From NCBI RefSeq assembly GCF_040954835.1, contig NC_090716.1, positions 5,939,605 through 6,003,604 of the forward strand: DNA of 64,000 nt, in the 5' to 3' direction. The notes below the pieces were generated by a model. That model did no database searches and had not been told where the DNA came from. It saw nothing but the letters and a program-made list of their open reading frames with translations. How positions within the stretch are numbered: the stretch's first letter is position 1; each line of letters opens with the position of its first letter. Source of the stretch: Lepisosteus oculatus (lineage: Eukaryota; Chordata; Actinopteri; Semionotiformes; Lepisosteidae). Positions 62,003 to 64,000 of this stretch are shown in pieces. Position numbers and translations under genes: made by a program.

Positions 62003-63976
62003 TTACAGTAGTCCAGTCAGGCACATGAAGACCACAACGTGTAATGCCAGCAGGTATGTGAGGAAAACGTAGCGCGATTTTGCTCTGGTCGTCAGCAGCT
62101 TAGAGCAGTACAGACTGCGGCCCCTCAACCATCTCTTAACAGAGAGAGCTCCACCTTTCATCTGGAGGAGAAAGTTCAGACAAAGTCATTGTTGAGGAAG
62201 AAACATGTTTCCGACTTCACACTTGACAATATTGCAAATATTGTAAATAAAGCCATCCTTCTTTGCTAAGTAGCCTTCTCTCTTTTAACTCCTTGTGTCC
62301 ACAAGTAAACCTTTGCACCAGAATTATTTACTTCAGATAAGCAGGATGCTGCATGTATCAGAAGATCAATTAATACTTTTTGTTGCTAGATAGCACTTAG
62401 GAAAGATGCAGGCTGCAATTTACCTACCTTGCGTACTACCACATGTTCAGCAGGGTCTATAATAAGTGCCCTGTGCTCTTCATCTGATTCAAGTTGAATG
62501 CTGTATTCCCTTGGAGTGGATCTAGAAATGTTTGCATCAATACTAAAACGAAATGGAAATAAGAATAAATTAGAACTTAGTCTTTAACCCTGCTCAACAC
62601 TGAACACTTACCAATCAGTATTTATTCTACCATTTTATTGCAAGTACCAGGTCAGGTGTTCCTTCAGTTGTTAAATATGAGTTAGCAAATGCTTTCTTTG
62701 GCCTGCAAAACAAGATGGGCTTTTCATCTGTTACACATCCATAAGCTGTGTGCAGTCTGAAAAAAAAACCCATAAGCTAAACAGAAGGAAACTGGCCGGC
62801 TAATAGACAGCAGTCAACCTTTTATCACTTTCCGCCACCAGTCCTAAAGCCTCTTCAGCTGCCTCGCGCCTGGCCCGCTCTTCAGACAGCTCCTCTGCCA
62901 GGTGGGACAGGTCCTGCTGTGTAGAATCCAACGCCTGCTCTGTTTCTATGAGCCTAGTGGAAAAGAAAAACAGAGCACAAGAGAACATCATCACGATCTT
63001 TTGATGTATGGAGATTGAATGAAGTTTCACCAAACAAGTAAAATGAACTACTTTATAAAAAACCTTTTTTCCCCCAATTTGTGTTTAAAAAACAAAACCA
63101 CATGCATGCACAAACAGTGATTTCGGAATAACAGCTAAAAGTCATGATCCGTAGAGTGACCCTATATACCAGGAAAGTTAAAGAAGCTTCTGTCTGTGAC
63201 CAGTTACATTAAATAAATTTTACAATATTCTATATTTTTATTGTACAATGAAAGTGGAAGTTTCACCTCCTTCTCAGCTCACTACCATCCAGGCTTTCAA
63301 TGTCTACCATGGTCTTTTCCTGCGGTGCCCCTGGAGGCACCTCGACAGCAGCTGCACCCTGGAAAGGAGAAGAGGTCAGCAGAGTCAACAGGGACTTCCA
63401 AGGTGGGAACTCGGAGAATTTATCAAATCTGACATTGCACCATTTAGAGGGTAGCACCCCCAGTGCTTTACAGAAGAATAGTGCCATGGGAGACACTGAT
63501 CACCTCAGTCACTGCTGGAAGCCCACTGGTGCCTAACAAATCACATACATTACTGTTTCACCACAAACTGAAAAGACCCTGGCAGATTTAGGTCCACCCC
63601 ACACTAGCAACTGTGCAGCAGTGGTTGGGGTCAGCTAGCAACAAGAACCTAGGTTTCAACGGGCGGTGTCTGAGACACAAGACCCAAACCCTTTTCTGAA
63701 GGAGTACGGCATATGGACAAAACCCTTAAGCTAGCAAAGCTTGTTTAAGATGTTTTAAAACTATGATATATGAACCTTCACTTAGATGTAAATCATGCTT
63801 TTACTCACTTGAACGGGGTTCTGGTAGGGCAGTACAGCTGGTGTTTGTGTCTGGCTCTCCAGCCAATAACAGCGATTCTGAACTTCGCTGAGATTCATCT
63901 GCGTCTCGCGCAGAGTTTGAGAAACGGCTTTTAGCTGCATCGACAAGCCCATTTTCTCTTCGATGGTTTGCATCAT
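62003..63976 (-). CDS. Golgin-like tail-anchored coiled-coil protein, C-terminal exons (partial)
   Basis: Five exons in transcript order: 63976-63809, 63358-63267, 62953-62819, 62542-62428, 62161-62003. They join in consistent phase into about 165 residues ending in TAA; the N-terminal part lies beyond the right edge. The first and third exons are heptad-like and charged (for example EELSEERARREAAEEAL). They are followed by an acidic linker, a basic stretch (KRWLRGRSLYCSKLL) and one hydrophobic segment of about 20 residues at the extreme C-terminus (FLTYLLALHVVVFMCLTGLL). That layout, a long coiled coil with a C-terminal membrane anchor and almost no lumenal tail, is typical of Golgi tethers. 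Giantin (GOLGB1) or a paralogue is my best guess from architecture; I did not match it by alignment. It ends 2.2 kb upstream of the actin promoter on the same strand. Confidence 0.75.
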
Positions 63977-64000
63977 CTGAAATTACCGTTGCAGGGAAAT

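Overview
This window is vertebrate nuclear DNA, almost certainly from a ray-finned fish. It is AT-rich (roughly 64% by eye), contains spliced genes with canonical GT/AG junctions, and is strewn with decayed tRNA-derived SINEs and Tc1-like transposon remnants of kinds common in fish. The SINE mix makes a non-teleost ray-finned lineage plausible, but I cannot prove this. There is nothing bacterial or viral here: no operons, CRISPR or rRNA.

All genes I can support lie on the minus strand. At the right edge (62.0-64.0 kb) are the last five coding exons of a golgin-like, tail-anchored coiled-coil protein. About 2.2 kb downstream lies a complete, intact smooth-muscle-type alpha-actin gene (acta2-like). 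It has nine exons, eight of them coding, running 59.80 -> 50.59 kb, and encodes 377 residues. It has a TATA box and SRF-type CArG sites just upstream. At 38.2-38.5 kb a 91-codon open first exon has a textbook RFX X-box 134 bp upstream, so it is probably a cilium gene; I do not recognise the protein. At 31.7 kb a small CpG-rich patch carries a possible first exon with a strong donor. At 25.16-25.30 kb there is a convincing terminal coding exon with a compatible reading phase, so the two may be ends of one small unknown gene.

The rest (most of 1-25 kb, 32-38 kb and 39-50 kb) is intergenic or intronic DNA with no convincing exons. It holds repeats, two strong foldback structures, one candidate CTCF site and a striking excess of the heptamer TACAGTA/TACTGTA. 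No pathway links the genes: actin is a contractile-cytoskeleton gene, the golgin belongs to the Golgi, and the others are unidentified. The best candidates for something undescribed are the X-box gene at 38 kb and the small gene ending at 25 kb.
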